64,000 bases of DNA from Pseudomonadota bacterium (GTDB lineage Bacteria > Desulfobacterota > Desulfovibrionia > Desulfovibrionales > Desulfovibrionaceae): positions 1-64,000 of the forward strand of contig JAEWQB010000005.1 of NCBI GenBank assembly GCA_023460395.1, given 5' to 3'. Under the pieces are notes generated by a model that saw only the letters and a program-made list of their open reading frames with translations, ran no database searches and was not told where the DNA came from. Positions 45,479-54,001 of this stretch are shown in pieces. A program made the translations under genes and the position numbers. Each line of letters begins with the position of its first letter. The stretch's first letter is position 1.

Positions 45479-47057
45479 CGGTCGACTCCTGCTTCGGCTT
45501 ACGGGTCAGGGACGGTTCCGGTAGACCGTTGTATACCGTCCAAAACAAGGGCATGAGATCCGTCACGCTGCTGGGATTCGCCAACCGGATGGAGCGCTTC
45601 AAAAAGGCCAGCAAAGCGAAAGCCATGGTCCAGTAGGCATCCGGGCTGGTCCAGATACGCGCGGCAGGCGCGTCCGCGACAACAGCCACAGCCCCTTTGT
45701 TCAACGCCATGCCCGCCTGTGCCACAAACCCGTCCAGCAGATCGTTTTCCGCGCGGTCCAGCACTACAGGCAGCGGAACGGCAACACCGGAGCTTTTGGC
45801 TCGCGCGCAGCAGATGGCGATAGCCAGCGGCAAATACCGGGAAGATAGTCCTTCCATGGAGGGCGGAGTGCCCGCCGCAGCGGCCCGTTCCGCCTCATTT
45901 CCCGCGCGGGAAACAATGGCGTCCGCTCCCACGGTCACATCCAGCCCGGAGGAACGCAGCAGTTCCAACGTGGCGGAGCCTTCCGCAGTATACGTGGGCC
46001 ATGTGCCCGCAAGGCGCACAGTCCCTCCCGTGAACACAGGCAGAGCCAGCAACGTGGCGCTGATAGCCGGATCCATTGCCATGACCGGAACTGCGGGAAT
46101 GGCGAAAGTACCGGGAGTGACGGAGAACGCGTCTGCCGCGCCATCGTGTGTCACTCCGCACTGAGTGAAAATATTCCGAACCACCGCAAGGCATTCTTCC
46201 GCATGGGGGGTGCCGGATAGCACAAAGGTCGTAGGCCGTTCCCACGTTGCCGCACTGACGAGACAGGCACACACAGCGTCGCCGGGCAAATCGGCGGGAA
46301 TAGTTATGGTGTCCGGCAGCACGCCGGAACACTCCAGCCGGACAGGCAGTCCATTAGAACGCGGCATAACGTGTCCGATGCGTGCGCCCAACTGCGGTAG
46401 GAAATGCCGGAAGGCGGTAAGGTCCGCGTCTTTAAGCGCGGAGCCACCGGTCATTTTCAAGGTGCCGTGCCGCCCTGCCGCCATAAGCCCCAGCAGGTAA
46501 ACGTTCAGTTCGTCGTCTCCGGCAAACAGTGTCTTGTCGCCAAAAGCAAGCGGCCCGCTTCCGTTGGAAACGATATCGTCGCGCTGCCAATGCAGGGAAG
46601 CCCCTGTCTGCTCAAGCGCTTTTAAAAAATCGTGCACGGGGTCGGCGGTGGGAACGTTGCGCAAACGGCAAGGTGCCCCCGCAGCGGCGATAAGTGCCAG
46701 CCACAGCCGGGATGACCGTAACGATGCCGGACCGGGCAAATCCACATTCACTGGCTTGCGGTTGGGAGAAAGGGTAAACTCCGTCCGCTCATCTGCCTCG
46801 GCCTTAGAGGAGAACTCAATGTCCTGAATCAGGCTGAACAACTGGTGCGCAAGCCGCGGATCTTTACTGAACTTGACGGCATTGGCTTCCCACAGAAGGC
46901 GAATTTGCTTTTCATTCGCTATCCCGGCGGTACCGGAGCCTTCTTTTTTAGGCCTGCGGGTTTTTTGTACCAGCTTGTGGCGTCTGGCCAGCAACTTTAA
47001 AAGTTCAATGTCCAGTTCGCTGATTTCTTCGACAAGAGTCATGGGTTTCTTCATCAT
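45441..47057 (-). CDS. Chorismate mutase-like and EPSP synthase-like fusion protein, probably non-catalytic
   Basis: The 538-residue protein has an N-terminal helical domain (about 5-85) resembling AroQ chorismate mutase (ELDIELLKLLARRHKLVQK, then PRLAHQLFSLIQDIEF), followed by an EPSP synthase (AroA)-like domain of about 430 residues. The phosphoshikimate/PEP motifs are degraded. The PGSKSxSNR signature is replaced by PGPASLRSSR (about 108-117), losing the catalytic Lys and Arg; the GNAGTAMR region reads GDDELNVYL. The chorismate mutase active-site RE/RD region is also not kept. The EPSPS fold framework (LRNVPTADPVHDFLKALEQTGA) remains clear. I take ATG 47057; GTG 47060 is adjacent. It may be a regulator or scaffold of the shikimate pathway, or a divergent enzyme. 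Confidence 0.7.
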   Translation of the reverse strand: MMKKPMTLVEEISELDIELLKLLARRHKLVQKTRRPKKEGSGTAGIANEKQIRLLWEANAVKFSKDPRLAHQLFSLIQDIEFSSKAEADERTEFTLSPNRKPVNVDLPGPASLRSSRLWLALIAAAGAPCRLRNVPTADPVHDFLKALEQTGASLHWQRDDIVSNGSGPLAFGDKTLFAGDDELNVYLLGLMAAGRHGTLKMTGGSALKDADLTAFRHFLPQLGARIGHVMPRSNGLPVRLECSGVLPDTITIPADLPGDAVCACLVSAATWERPTTFVLSGTPHAEECLAVVRNIFTQCGVTHDGAADAFSVTPGTFAIPAVPVMAMDPAISATLLALPVFTGGTVRLAGTWPTYTAEGSATLELLRSSGLDVTVGADAIVSRAGNEAERAAAAGTPPSMEGLSSRYLPLAIAICCARAKSSGVAVPLPVVLDRAENDLLDGFVAQAGMALNKGAVAVVADAPAARIWTSPDAYWTMAFALLAFLKRSIRLANPSSVTDLMPLFWTVYNGLPEPSLTRKPKQESTDEQPKRRRIIAG

Positions 47058-47179
47058 CACGTGTGCCCTGCGTTGGTTTGGTGTGGCGTTCCCCTAGCGT
47101 GAATCGGGGCTGCCCGCAAGAGAATAATAGGAAGTCCCTCACGACCGGCCCGCAAAGCGCTCCTTACCCTATACTATCA

Positions 47180-47230
47180 CGGAATACTGTGACAGGCTTC
47201 ACAAGCCTGTCACAATCCCGGAATACCGTG
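47180..47230. repeat. Nested direct and inverted repeats upstream of the apr operon
   Basis: A perfect 11-bp inverted repeat (GTGACAGGCTT-CAC-AAGCCTGTCAC, 47189-47213) overlaps one of two near-identical 12-base direct repeats (CGGAATACTGTG 47180-47191 and CGGAATACCGTG 47219-47230). It could be a composite operator or a hairpin in one of the divergent leaders. Confidence 0.7.
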
Positions 47231-47552
47231 GTCTGCACGGGGGCCCTCGCTCTCAAAGTATCCGCGGAGCAACGGGCTCGCAAACACAGGGTATCGCCTT
47301 AATTTCGTTATGTGATTCCGCCTGCCATTCTCTACCGGAGCGGTCCGTAACCCAAAGGCACTCCCCCTCTCCGACGGGCTGGCATGGCGCTTTCGTGAAA
47401 AAATGCATCAAGCAGGCCAGACTTACTTGCAACATCGTGCCAATCCATGTACATCACGAGTGACCGTGCGGTGCCAACCCACGGATTCGGGTTTTTCTGA
47501 GATATAACAAAAATTGTTTTATTTTAGCTAATTGCAAATGTTCAACATGGGT

Positions 47553-47571
47553 TTGTGAAAAAAATGAACAA
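47553..47571. promoter_or_regulatory. CRP/Rex-like imperfect palindrome upstream of aprB
   Basis: TTGTGA-N7-GAACAA resembles the half-sites of Rex or CRP/HcpR-type operators but has a seven-base centre and an imperfect right half. It sits six bases before a possible -35 (TTGACC). Rex is known to regulate sulfate-reduction genes in Desulfovibrio; its action here is only inferred. Confidence 0.25.
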
Positions 47572-47775
47572 GCCCCTTGACCGATACAGCAAGTCTTTGT
47601 TATTTCTCTCACAAGCGCTTCGGCTTAGTCACCCGACGCGCAGCGTTCGATGGAGATCAAAAAGGCCGGATGCAACTTTTGCCTCTGCTTTTTTGCCTCC
47701 ATCGAAGGATGGAATCCCGAACAGGGAAGAAGGCTTTTGGGTAAAACCTTTAATCGTTGTGTTGGAGGAAAAGGT

Positions 47776-48264
47776 ATGCCGACTTATGTAGACCCGTCTA
47801 AGTGCGATGGCTGCAAGGGTGGCGAAAAGACCGCCTGCATGTACATCTGCCCCAACGACCTCATGATCCTGGACCCCGAAGAAATGCGTGCGTTCAACCA
47901 AGAACCCGACGCTTGCTGGGAATGCTACTCCTGCGTGAAAATCTGTCCGCAGGGTGCCATTACCGCGCGTCCCTACGCTGACTTCGCTCCCTTGGGCGGT
48001 ACGTGTATCCCCATGCGCTCCGCTGACTCCATCATGTGGACCGTCAAGTTCCGCAGCGGCAACGTTAAACGCTTCAAATTCCCGATTCGCACCACGCCTG
48101 AAGGCTCCATCAAGCCTTTCGACGGCAAGCCCGAAGCTGGCGATCTGGAAAATGAACTGCTCTTCACCGAAACTCAACTGGTCACTCCCATTGAAGCTCT
48201 GGGCCAGAAGTTTGATGTGGCTGAAGCCGACATCACCATGGTGAAGAAGGCCTCCGCCGTTTAG
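47776..48264 (+). CDS. aprB: Adenylylsulfate (APS) reductase, beta subunit
   Basis: This cytoplasmic iron-sulfur subunit feeds electrons to the FAD of AprA for APS reduction to sulfite and AMP. The 162-residue protein carries two [4Fe-4S] sites: Cys10, Cys13, Cys21, Cys25 and Cys47, Cys50, Cys53, Cys57. The extra spacing in the first (CDGCKGGEKTACMYIC) is the AprB insertion. A C-terminal tail wraps the alpha subunit. GGAGG precedes ATG 47776; an open frame back to 47650 is spurious. It is first of aprBA, 50 bases before aprA. Confidence 0.97.
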   Translation: MPTYVDPSKCDGCKGGEKTACMYICPNDLMILDPEEMRAFNQEPDACWECYSCVKICPQGAITARPYADFAPLGGTCIPMRSADSIMWTVKFRSGNVKRFKFPIRTTPEGSIKPFDGKPEAGDLENELLFTETQLVTPIEALGQKFDVAEADITMVKKASAV

Positions 48265-48314
48265 CGTTGGCTTTGCCGAACGAACGAAACAAATTTTCCA
48301 CAGGAGAATAGATC

Positions 48315-50312
48315 ATGCCGATGATTCCCGTTAAGGAACAACCCCGTGGCGTCGCGATTGCCGATCCGGCAATCAAGGAACACGATGTGGATCTCCTTAT
48401 TGTTGGCGGTGGTATGGGTAGCTGCGGCGTTGCCTTCGAAGCAGTGCGCTGGGCCGACAAGTACGCTCCCGAACTGAAGATCATGATGGTGGACAAAGCT
48501 TCGCTGGAACGCTCCGGCGCTGTGGCACAGGGGCTTTCCGCCATCAACACCTACCTCGGCAAAAACACCGCGGACGACTACGTTCGCATGGTGCGCACCG
48601 ACCTTATGGGCCTTGTTCGCGAAGACCTTATCTTCGACCTTGGCCGCCACGTTGACGACTCCGTTCACCTGTTTGAAGAATGGGGCCTGCCCTGCTGGAT
48701 CAAGGACGAAAACGGTCACAACCTCGACGGCGCAGCCGCCAAGGCCGCTGGCAAGTCCCTGCGTAACGGCGACGACTGCGTTCGTTCCGGTCGCTGGCAG
48801 ATGATGATCAACGGTGAATCCTACAAGTGCATCGTTGCTGAAGCCGCCAAGAACGTTCTGGGCGAAGAACGCATCATGGAACGTATCTTCATCGTGAAGC
48901 TGCTCCTTGACGCCAAGGAAGAAAACCGCATTGCTGGCGCCGTGGGCTTTAACCTGCGCGCCAACGAAGTGCACATCTTCCGCACCAACTCCATGGTTGT
49001 CGCCTGCGGCGGTGCCGTGAACGTGTACAAGCCCCGTTCCACCGGTGAAGGCATGGGTCGCGCATGGTACCCCGTATGGAACGCAGGTTCCACCTACACC
49101 ATGTGCGCTCAGGTCGGCGCTGAAATGACCATGATGGAAAACCGCTTCGTGCCCGCCCGCTTCAAAGACGGTTACGGCCCGGTTGGCGCATGGTTCCTGC
49201 TCTTTAAGGCAAAAGCCACCAACTTCAGAGGCGAAGACTACTGCGAAACCAACCGCGCTATGTTGAAGCCTTACGAAGAACGCGGCTACGCAAAGGGTCA
49301 CGTTATCCCCACCTGCTTGCGTAACCACATGATGCTGCGCGAAATGCGTGAAGGTCGCGGACCTATCTACATGGACACCAAGAGTGCCCTGCAGAACACC
49401 TTCGCTAGCATGACTCCCGCCCAGCAGAAGCATCTTGAGTCCGAAGCATGGGAAGACTTCCTTGACATGTGCGTCGGTCAGGCCAACCTGTGGGCAGCCA
49501 TGAACGTCCAGCCCGAAGAAGTGGGTTCGGAAATCATGCCCACCGAGCCTTACTTGCTCGGTTCCCACTCCGGTTGCTGCGGCATTTGGGTTTCCGGTCC
49601 CGACGAAACCTGGATTCCTGAAGACTACAAAGTACGCGCTGCCAACGGTAAGGTTTACAACCGCATGACGTCCGTCATGGGCCTCTTCACCTGCGCAGAC
49701 GGCGTAGGCGCTTCCGGCCACAAGTTCTCCTCCGGCTCGCACGCCGAAGGCCGCATGGTTGGCAAGCAGATGGTTCGTTGGTGCCTCGACCACAAAGACT
49801 ACAAGCCTTCCATCGCTGAAGACTCGCAGGCTCTGGCCGACCTCATCTACCGTCCCTACAAGAACTACATGGCAGGCAAGTCCGCTTCCACCTGCCCTGT
49901 GGTGAACCCCGAATACATCACCCCCAAGAACTTCATGATGCGTCTCGTGAAGTGCACCGACGAATACGGCGGGGGCGTTGGCACCTACTACACCACGTCC
50001 GAAGCCGCTCTGAACACGGGCTTCCATCTGCTGGACATGCTGGAAGAAGACTCCCTGAAGCTGGCCGCCCGCGACCTGCACGAACTGCTCCGCTGCTGGG
50101 AAAACTACCACCGTCTGTGGACCGTGCGCCTGCACATGCAGCACATTGCGTTCCGTACGGAAACCCGTTACCCCGGCTTCTACTACCGTGCAGACTTCAT
50201 GGGCCTCGACGACTCCAAGTGGAAGTGCTTCGTGAACTCCAAGTACGACGTGAAGAGTGGTGAAACCACCATCTACAAGAAACCCTACTACCAGATCATT
50301 CCCACCGCTTAG
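48315..50312 (+). CDS. aprA: Adenylylsulfate (APS) reductase, alpha subunit
   Basis: This cytoplasmic flavoprotein reduces APS to sulfite with electrons from AprB. The 665-residue protein belongs to the fumarate reductase/succinate dehydrogenase flavoprotein family. It has an N-terminal dinucleotide motif VGGGMGSCG, FAD-contacting SGAVAQGLSAINTYLG, and the substrate-site region CLRNHMMLREMREGRGPIYMD. ACAGGAG precedes the ATG. Codon use is strongly biased, as expected for one of the most abundant proteins of a sulfate reducer. A clear terminator follows, before qmoA. Confidence 0.98.
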   Translation: MPMIPVKEQPRGVAIADPAIKEHDVDLLIVGGGMGSCGVAFEAVRWADKYAPELKIMMVDKASLERSGAVAQGLSAINTYLGKNTADDYVRMVRTDLMGLVREDLIFDLGRHVDDSVHLFEEWGLPCWIKDENGHNLDGAAAKAAGKSLRNGDDCVRSGRWQMMINGESYKCIVAEAAKNVLGEERIMERIFIVKLLLDAKEENRIAGAVGFNLRANEVHIFRTNSMVVACGGAVNVYKPRSTGEGMGRAWYPVWNAGSTYTMCAQVGAEMTMMENRFVPARFKDGYGPVGAWFLLFKAKATNFRGEDYCETNRAMLKPYEERGYAKGHVIPTCLRNHMMLREMREGRGPIYMDTKSALQNTFASMTPAQQKHLESEAWEDFLDMCVGQANLWAAMNVQPEEVGSEIMPTEPYLLGSHSGCCGIWVSGPDETWIPEDYKVRAANGKVYNRMTSVMGLFTCADGVGASGHKFSSGSHAEGRMVGKQMVRWCLDHKDYKPSIAEDSQALADLIYRPYKNYMAGKSASTCPVVNPEYITPKNFMMRLVKCTDEYGGGVGTYYTTSEAALNTGFHLLDMLEEDSLKLAARDLHELLRCWENYHRLWTVRLHMQHIAFRTETRYPGFYYRADFMGLDDSKWKCFVNSKYDVKSGETTIYKKPYYQIIPTA

Positions 50313-50338
50313 TATCTGACGTAGGTCTGAGAACTCCC

Positions 50339-50375
50339 GGGCGGTTGCGGGGAACCGCAACCGCCCTTATTCTTC
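50339..50375 (+). terminator. Terminator after aprBA
   Basis: GGGCGGTTGCGG pairs perfectly with CCGCAACCGCCC around GGAA, followed by TTATTCTT. It separates aprBA from qmoABC. Confidence 0.8.
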
Positions 50376-50481
50376 CCTGACCCAGACGGTCTAAGCCGGG
50401 GCAGTAAGTAGTGTGCCTTATTGTCTGGGCTTAGGCCGTTTTGACGAATTGGCCCGAAACATCCGTAGGGAGGATTGCCGA

Positions 50482-51720
50482 ATGTCCAACTCCATACTCG
50501 TTGTCGGCGGCGGTTTCAGCGGCATTACGGCCGCACTTGAAGCTGCTGAGCTCGGCTACGAAGTGTACATCGTCGAGAAAAACCCTTTTCTTGGCGGACG
50601 GGTGGCACAGCTTAATAAGTATTTTCCCAAGCTTTGCCCTCCGTCTTGCGGACTGGAAATACAGTTCCAGCGCATCAAGAAAAACCCCAATGTGAAATTT
50701 TTTACCCAAGCCACGGTGGCTTCCGTGGCAGGCGAAGCAGGCAACTTCACAGTTACCCTGACCATCGCTCCCCGCGGCACGGCACCCAGTAGCGCGGACC
50801 TCGCTTCGCTCGCGGACAGCCTTGAAGGAGAGACTACCGACCCCTTCAATCTTGGTCTTTCCACCCGCAAGCCGCTTTACATGGACACCCCGTTCGCGTT
50901 CCCCAACCGCTACGTTCTTGATAAGGACAGCCTGACCAAGGCCGACAGCCTCAAGGTTGGCGCCAGTGCGTCCTGTGATATGAATGGCGCGGAAAAAACC
51001 GTGGAATTGACTGTGGGCAGCATTGTCATCGCCACGGGATGGAAACCTTACGACGTTACCCGGCTCACCAATTTAGGTGCGGGCCAGATTACGAACTGTA
51101 TTTCCAACATGCAGCTGGAACGCCTCGCCTCTCCCAGCGGGCCAACCAGCGGCAGCATTGTGCGTCCCTCTGACAACAAAGCACCCAAACGCGTCGCCTT
51201 TGTGCAATGTGCGGGTTCGCGGGATCAAAACCATCTGAATTTCTGTTCCTACATCTGCTGTATGGCCTCGCTCAAACAGGCGCTGTATGTGCGGGAACAG
51301 TACCCGGACGCCGAAGTTACCATCTACTATATCGATCTGCGCACCCCCGGTCGGTACGACAAATTCATGCGCAAGGTTACCGCCGACGACAAGATTCACC
51401 TGATTAAGGGCAAAGTCGCCGGAGTGGAAACCGATGCCGCCACGGGCGATGTGATTGTTGAAGTGGAAGACGCGATACGAGGCGACAAACGGAAAATCCG
51501 CCACGACATGGTCGTGCTGGCCACGGGCATGCAGCCGAGCCTCGCAGGAGAAAAAAATCCGTTTGGTGTGCCGCTGGATGAAGAAGGCTTCGTCATCGGC
51601 GGCGAGGAAAAAGGCATTGTCGCTGCTGGCTGCGCCACAAAGCCCCTGGATGTCATGCGCACGGCACAGTCCGGCACCAGCGCCGCGCTCAAAGCTATCC
51701 AGACGGTGCGAGGGAGGTAG
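50482..51720 (+). CDS. qmoA: Quinone-interacting membrane-bound oxidoreductase complex, subunit QmoA
   Basis: QmoA is a cytoplasmic HdrA-like flavoprotein of the Qmo complex, thought to pass electrons from menaquinol to APS reductase. The 412-residue protein begins with the FAD motif VVGGGFSGITAALEAAELGY. It keeps CPPSCG near residue 55 and the HdrA-type Cys cluster motif QCAGSRD...FCSYICCMASLKQA. GGGAGG precedes ATG 50482. It is separated from aprA by a terminator and followed by qmoB six bases later. Confidence 0.97.
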   Translation: MSNSILVVGGGFSGITAALEAAELGYEVYIVEKNPFLGGRVAQLNKYFPKLCPPSCGLEIQFQRIKKNPNVKFFTQATVASVAGEAGNFTVTLTIAPRGTAPSSADLASLADSLEGETTDPFNLGLSTRKPLYMDTPFAFPNRYVLDKDSLTKADSLKVGASASCDMNGAEKTVELTVGSIVIATGWKPYDVTRLTNLGAGQITNCISNMQLERLASPSGPTSGSIVRPSDNKAPKRVAFVQCAGSRDQNHLNFCSYICCMASLKQALYVREQYPDAEVTIYYIDLRTPGRYDKFMRKVTADDKIHLIKGKVAGVETDAATGDVIVEVEDAIRGDKRKIRHDMVVLATGMQPSLAGEKNPFGVPLDEEGFVIGGEEKGIVAAGCATKPLDVMRTAQSGTSAALKAIQTVRGR

Positions 51721-51726
51721 TTGAGA

Positions 51727-53988
51727 ATGGCCGAAAAAATTGGCGTATATTTTGACCAGTCGGCTCTTGGCATCATAGACGGCGAAGAACTTGCCGCGCA
51801 CGTGAGCAAGAAATTCGGCGGCCCGTGCCCGGTCGTCAAAGTCTTTCCCGTGCTGGCGGCAGAAAGCGCTCGCGCCGAAATCCGGGCCGACATTGAGGAA
51901 AACGAACTGGACGGCGTTTTGCTGTGCGGCTCTTCCCCCCGCGTCGACTGGGACTTGTACTCCTTTGAAGGGGTGCTGGTGGACCGCGTAAACCTGCGCG
52001 AGCAGTGTGTGCTCTCTTTCCGCGATGCGGATGGCTCCGTACCGCAGCCCGGCGACGAAGCGCCTGAACTGCTCATGCTCATGGCCAAAGACTACGTGAC
52101 CATGGGCGTATTCAAACTGCAAAAGACAAACGCCCCCACACCGCCAGCCTTTGAAGCCGTGCGTTCCATTCTGGTCGTGGGTGGTGGCTGGACCGGTCTC
52201 ACCGCCGCAAAGCAAGCTGCTGACTATGGGTTTGACGTTGTGTTGGTGGAAAAAGAAGCGGAGTTAGGCGGACGGGCCAAAGGTCTGCTCAAAACGGTTC
52301 CGCTGGAATACCCCTACACAGAAGCCCACGCCACCGGTATTGAGGAAAAAATCTCCGCTGTAACGGATAACGCCAAAATCCGCGTTATCATGGGAGCCAA
52401 GCTGGAACGGCTGGAAGGCACTCCCGGTCAGTATACAGCGACAATTAACGGCGAAGCCTGTTCCATAGGCGCTGTGGTCCTCGCCGCGGGCTGGATGCCG
52501 CAAAACAGCAAAGTGCTGGCCCCCATGGGGTATGGCAGCATCCCCAACGTGGTCACCGCCGCTGAATTCGAAAAAATGGCCAAGGAAGGCACCCTGTCCG
52601 CCAAGCGGGTGGCCTTCGTGCTGAACACCAAGATCGTGGACGGCGGCGACATTTACGCCCCCGCGAACTGTGAGGCCGACGAAGCAGCGACCGCAACTCC
52701 CGGCGCAAAAGCCGAAGAAGGCGCAGAACACAAGTACGTACACAAAGATCTCGAATCCGTGCGCCATCTGCCCATTTCCAACGCCATCAGTTCCGTAGTG
52801 GCCCTTAAGCAAGCCAATTACGTATGTGACACCTTTGAGGACGGGCAGGCGTTCATCCTGTACGATTCCATGATGGTGCAAGGCATTCACGAGCGCTACT
52901 ACAAGGCCGCGCAAGACCGTCTGGGCATCATGATGACCAAGGCCGACATCACGGGCATTTCGCTGGACGGGTCCGATGTTATCGTCTCCGCCTCCAACAC
53001 CCTGATGGGTGGCGATATTGATCTCGCGGTGGACATGGTGGTGCTGCCCACGGGCATTGTGCCGGCCACAGCCAAAGACCCGGTGGTCAACTTCGTATAC
53101 CGGCAAGGCCCCAACTTCCCGGACCTTGACCTTTTCGACGGCTACGCAGATTCCAACTACATCTGCTTCCCCTACGAAACTCGCCGTACCGGGGTATACG
53201 CCGCCGGTTGTGTGCGCCAGCCCATGATGCTGGACGCGGCTGAAGAAGACGCCATTGGTGCCACCCTCAAGGCCATTCAGTGCGTGGAGTCCGCTAACCG
53301 CGGGGTATCCGTTCACCCCCGTTCAGGCGACCTTAGCTACCCGGTATTCAACTTTGTGCGCTGCACCCAGTGCAAACGCTGCACAGAAGAATGCCCGTTC
53401 GGCGCTCTGGATGACGACGAAAAAGGCACCCCGCTGCCCAACTACAGCCGCTGCCGCCGTTGCGGCACCTGCATGGGCGCATGCCCTGAACGCGTCATCT
53501 CCTTCGAAAACTACAACATTGACCAAATCGGCACCATGATCCGCGAAGTTTATGTCCCGGATAACATGGAAACCGACGGACCGCGTGTCATCATTCTCGC
53601 TTGCGAAAATGACGCATACCCGGCTCTGGATATGGCAGCTATTCGCGGCAAAAAATGGAGCCCCTATGTGCGCATCATTCCTGTGCGCTGCCTTGGCTCC
53701 GTCAACGCCATATGGGTGGCTGACGCCATGTCCAAGGGTATAGACGGCGTCATGATGCTGGGCTGCAAGTTCGGCGATGACTACCAGTGCCACTTCGTTA
53801 AAGGCTCTGAAATCTGCAACCGCCGCAAGGACAACATCGCCGAGACGCTGAATCGCCTTGGCGTGGAACCTGACCGGGTGGAACAGTACGAAGTTGCCAT
53901 TGACGAATATGACAAGGTTCCAGATATGATCGAAGAATTCATGCAAATGATCTTCGAAAAGGGCCCTAACCCGTTCAAGGGCTACTAG
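51727..53988 (+). CDS. qmoB: Quinone-interacting membrane-bound oxidoreductase complex, subunit QmoB
   Basis: QmoB is a cytoplasmic HdrA-like flavo-iron-sulfur subunit. In the 753-residue protein an N-terminal domain of about 145 residues precedes the FAD motif VVGGGWTGLTAAKQAA. A ferredoxin-like insert near 546-585 has two [4Fe-4S] sites (CTQCKRCTEEC and CRRCGTCMGAC). The C-terminal MvhD-like domain (ILACENDAYPALDM, VRCLGSVN, GCKFGDDYQCH) relays electrons. I take ATG 51727 with GGGAGG nine bases before; an in-frame TTG directly abuts the qmoA stop. It is followed by qmoC 13 bases on. Confidence 0.97.
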   Translation: MAEKIGVYFDQSALGIIDGEELAAHVSKKFGGPCPVVKVFPVLAAESARAEIRADIEENELDGVLLCGSSPRVDWDLYSFEGVLVDRVNLREQCVLSFRDADGSVPQPGDEAPELLMLMAKDYVTMGVFKLQKTNAPTPPAFEAVRSILVVGGGWTGLTAAKQAADYGFDVVLVEKEAELGGRAKGLLKTVPLEYPYTEAHATGIEEKISAVTDNAKIRVIMGAKLERLEGTPGQYTATINGEACSIGAVVLAAGWMPQNSKVLAPMGYGSIPNVVTAAEFEKMAKEGTLSAKRVAFVLNTKIVDGGDIYAPANCEADEAATATPGAKAEEGAEHKYVHKDLESVRHLPISNAISSVVALKQANYVCDTFEDGQAFILYDSMMVQGIHERYYKAAQDRLGIMMTKADITGISLDGSDVIVSASNTLMGGDIDLAVDMVVLPTGIVPATAKDPVVNFVYRQGPNFPDLDLFDGYADSNYICFPYETRRTGVYAAGCVRQPMMLDAAEEDAIGATLKAIQCVESANRGVSVHPRSGDLSYPVFNFVRCTQCKRCTEECPFGALDDDEKGTPLPNYSRCRRCGTCMGACPERVISFENYNIDQIGTMIREVYVPDNMETDGPRVIILACENDAYPALDMAAIRGKKWSPYVRIIPVRCLGSVNAIWVADAMSKGIDGVMMLGCKFGDDYQCHFVKGSEICNRRKDNIAETLNRLGVEPDRVEQYEVAIDEYDKVPDMIEEFMQMIFEKGPNPFKGY

Positions 53989-54001
53989 GAGGAGATGGAA
54001 C

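Larger units (their letters stand above)
47058..47775. other. Long divergent intergenic region upstream of aprB
   Basis: These 718 bases hold no supported gene. They contain a nested repeat structure at 47180-47230 and, nearer aprB, an AT-rich stretch with a CRP/Rex-like half-palindrome (47553-47571) and a possible promoter (TTGACC 47577-47582, then TATTTC at 47601-47606). The leader to aprB would be about 160 bases. Confidence 0.5.

Noticed and set aside
48261..50360. A 699-codon open frame on the minus strand opposite aprA
   Set aside because: It mirrors the whole of aprA, a strongly codon-biased gene; such antisense frames arise from third-position bias. The translation has no family features.
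52264..53316. A 350-codon minus-strand frame opposite qmoB
   Set aside because: It is a shadow of qmoB, whose FAD and cluster motifs are clear.
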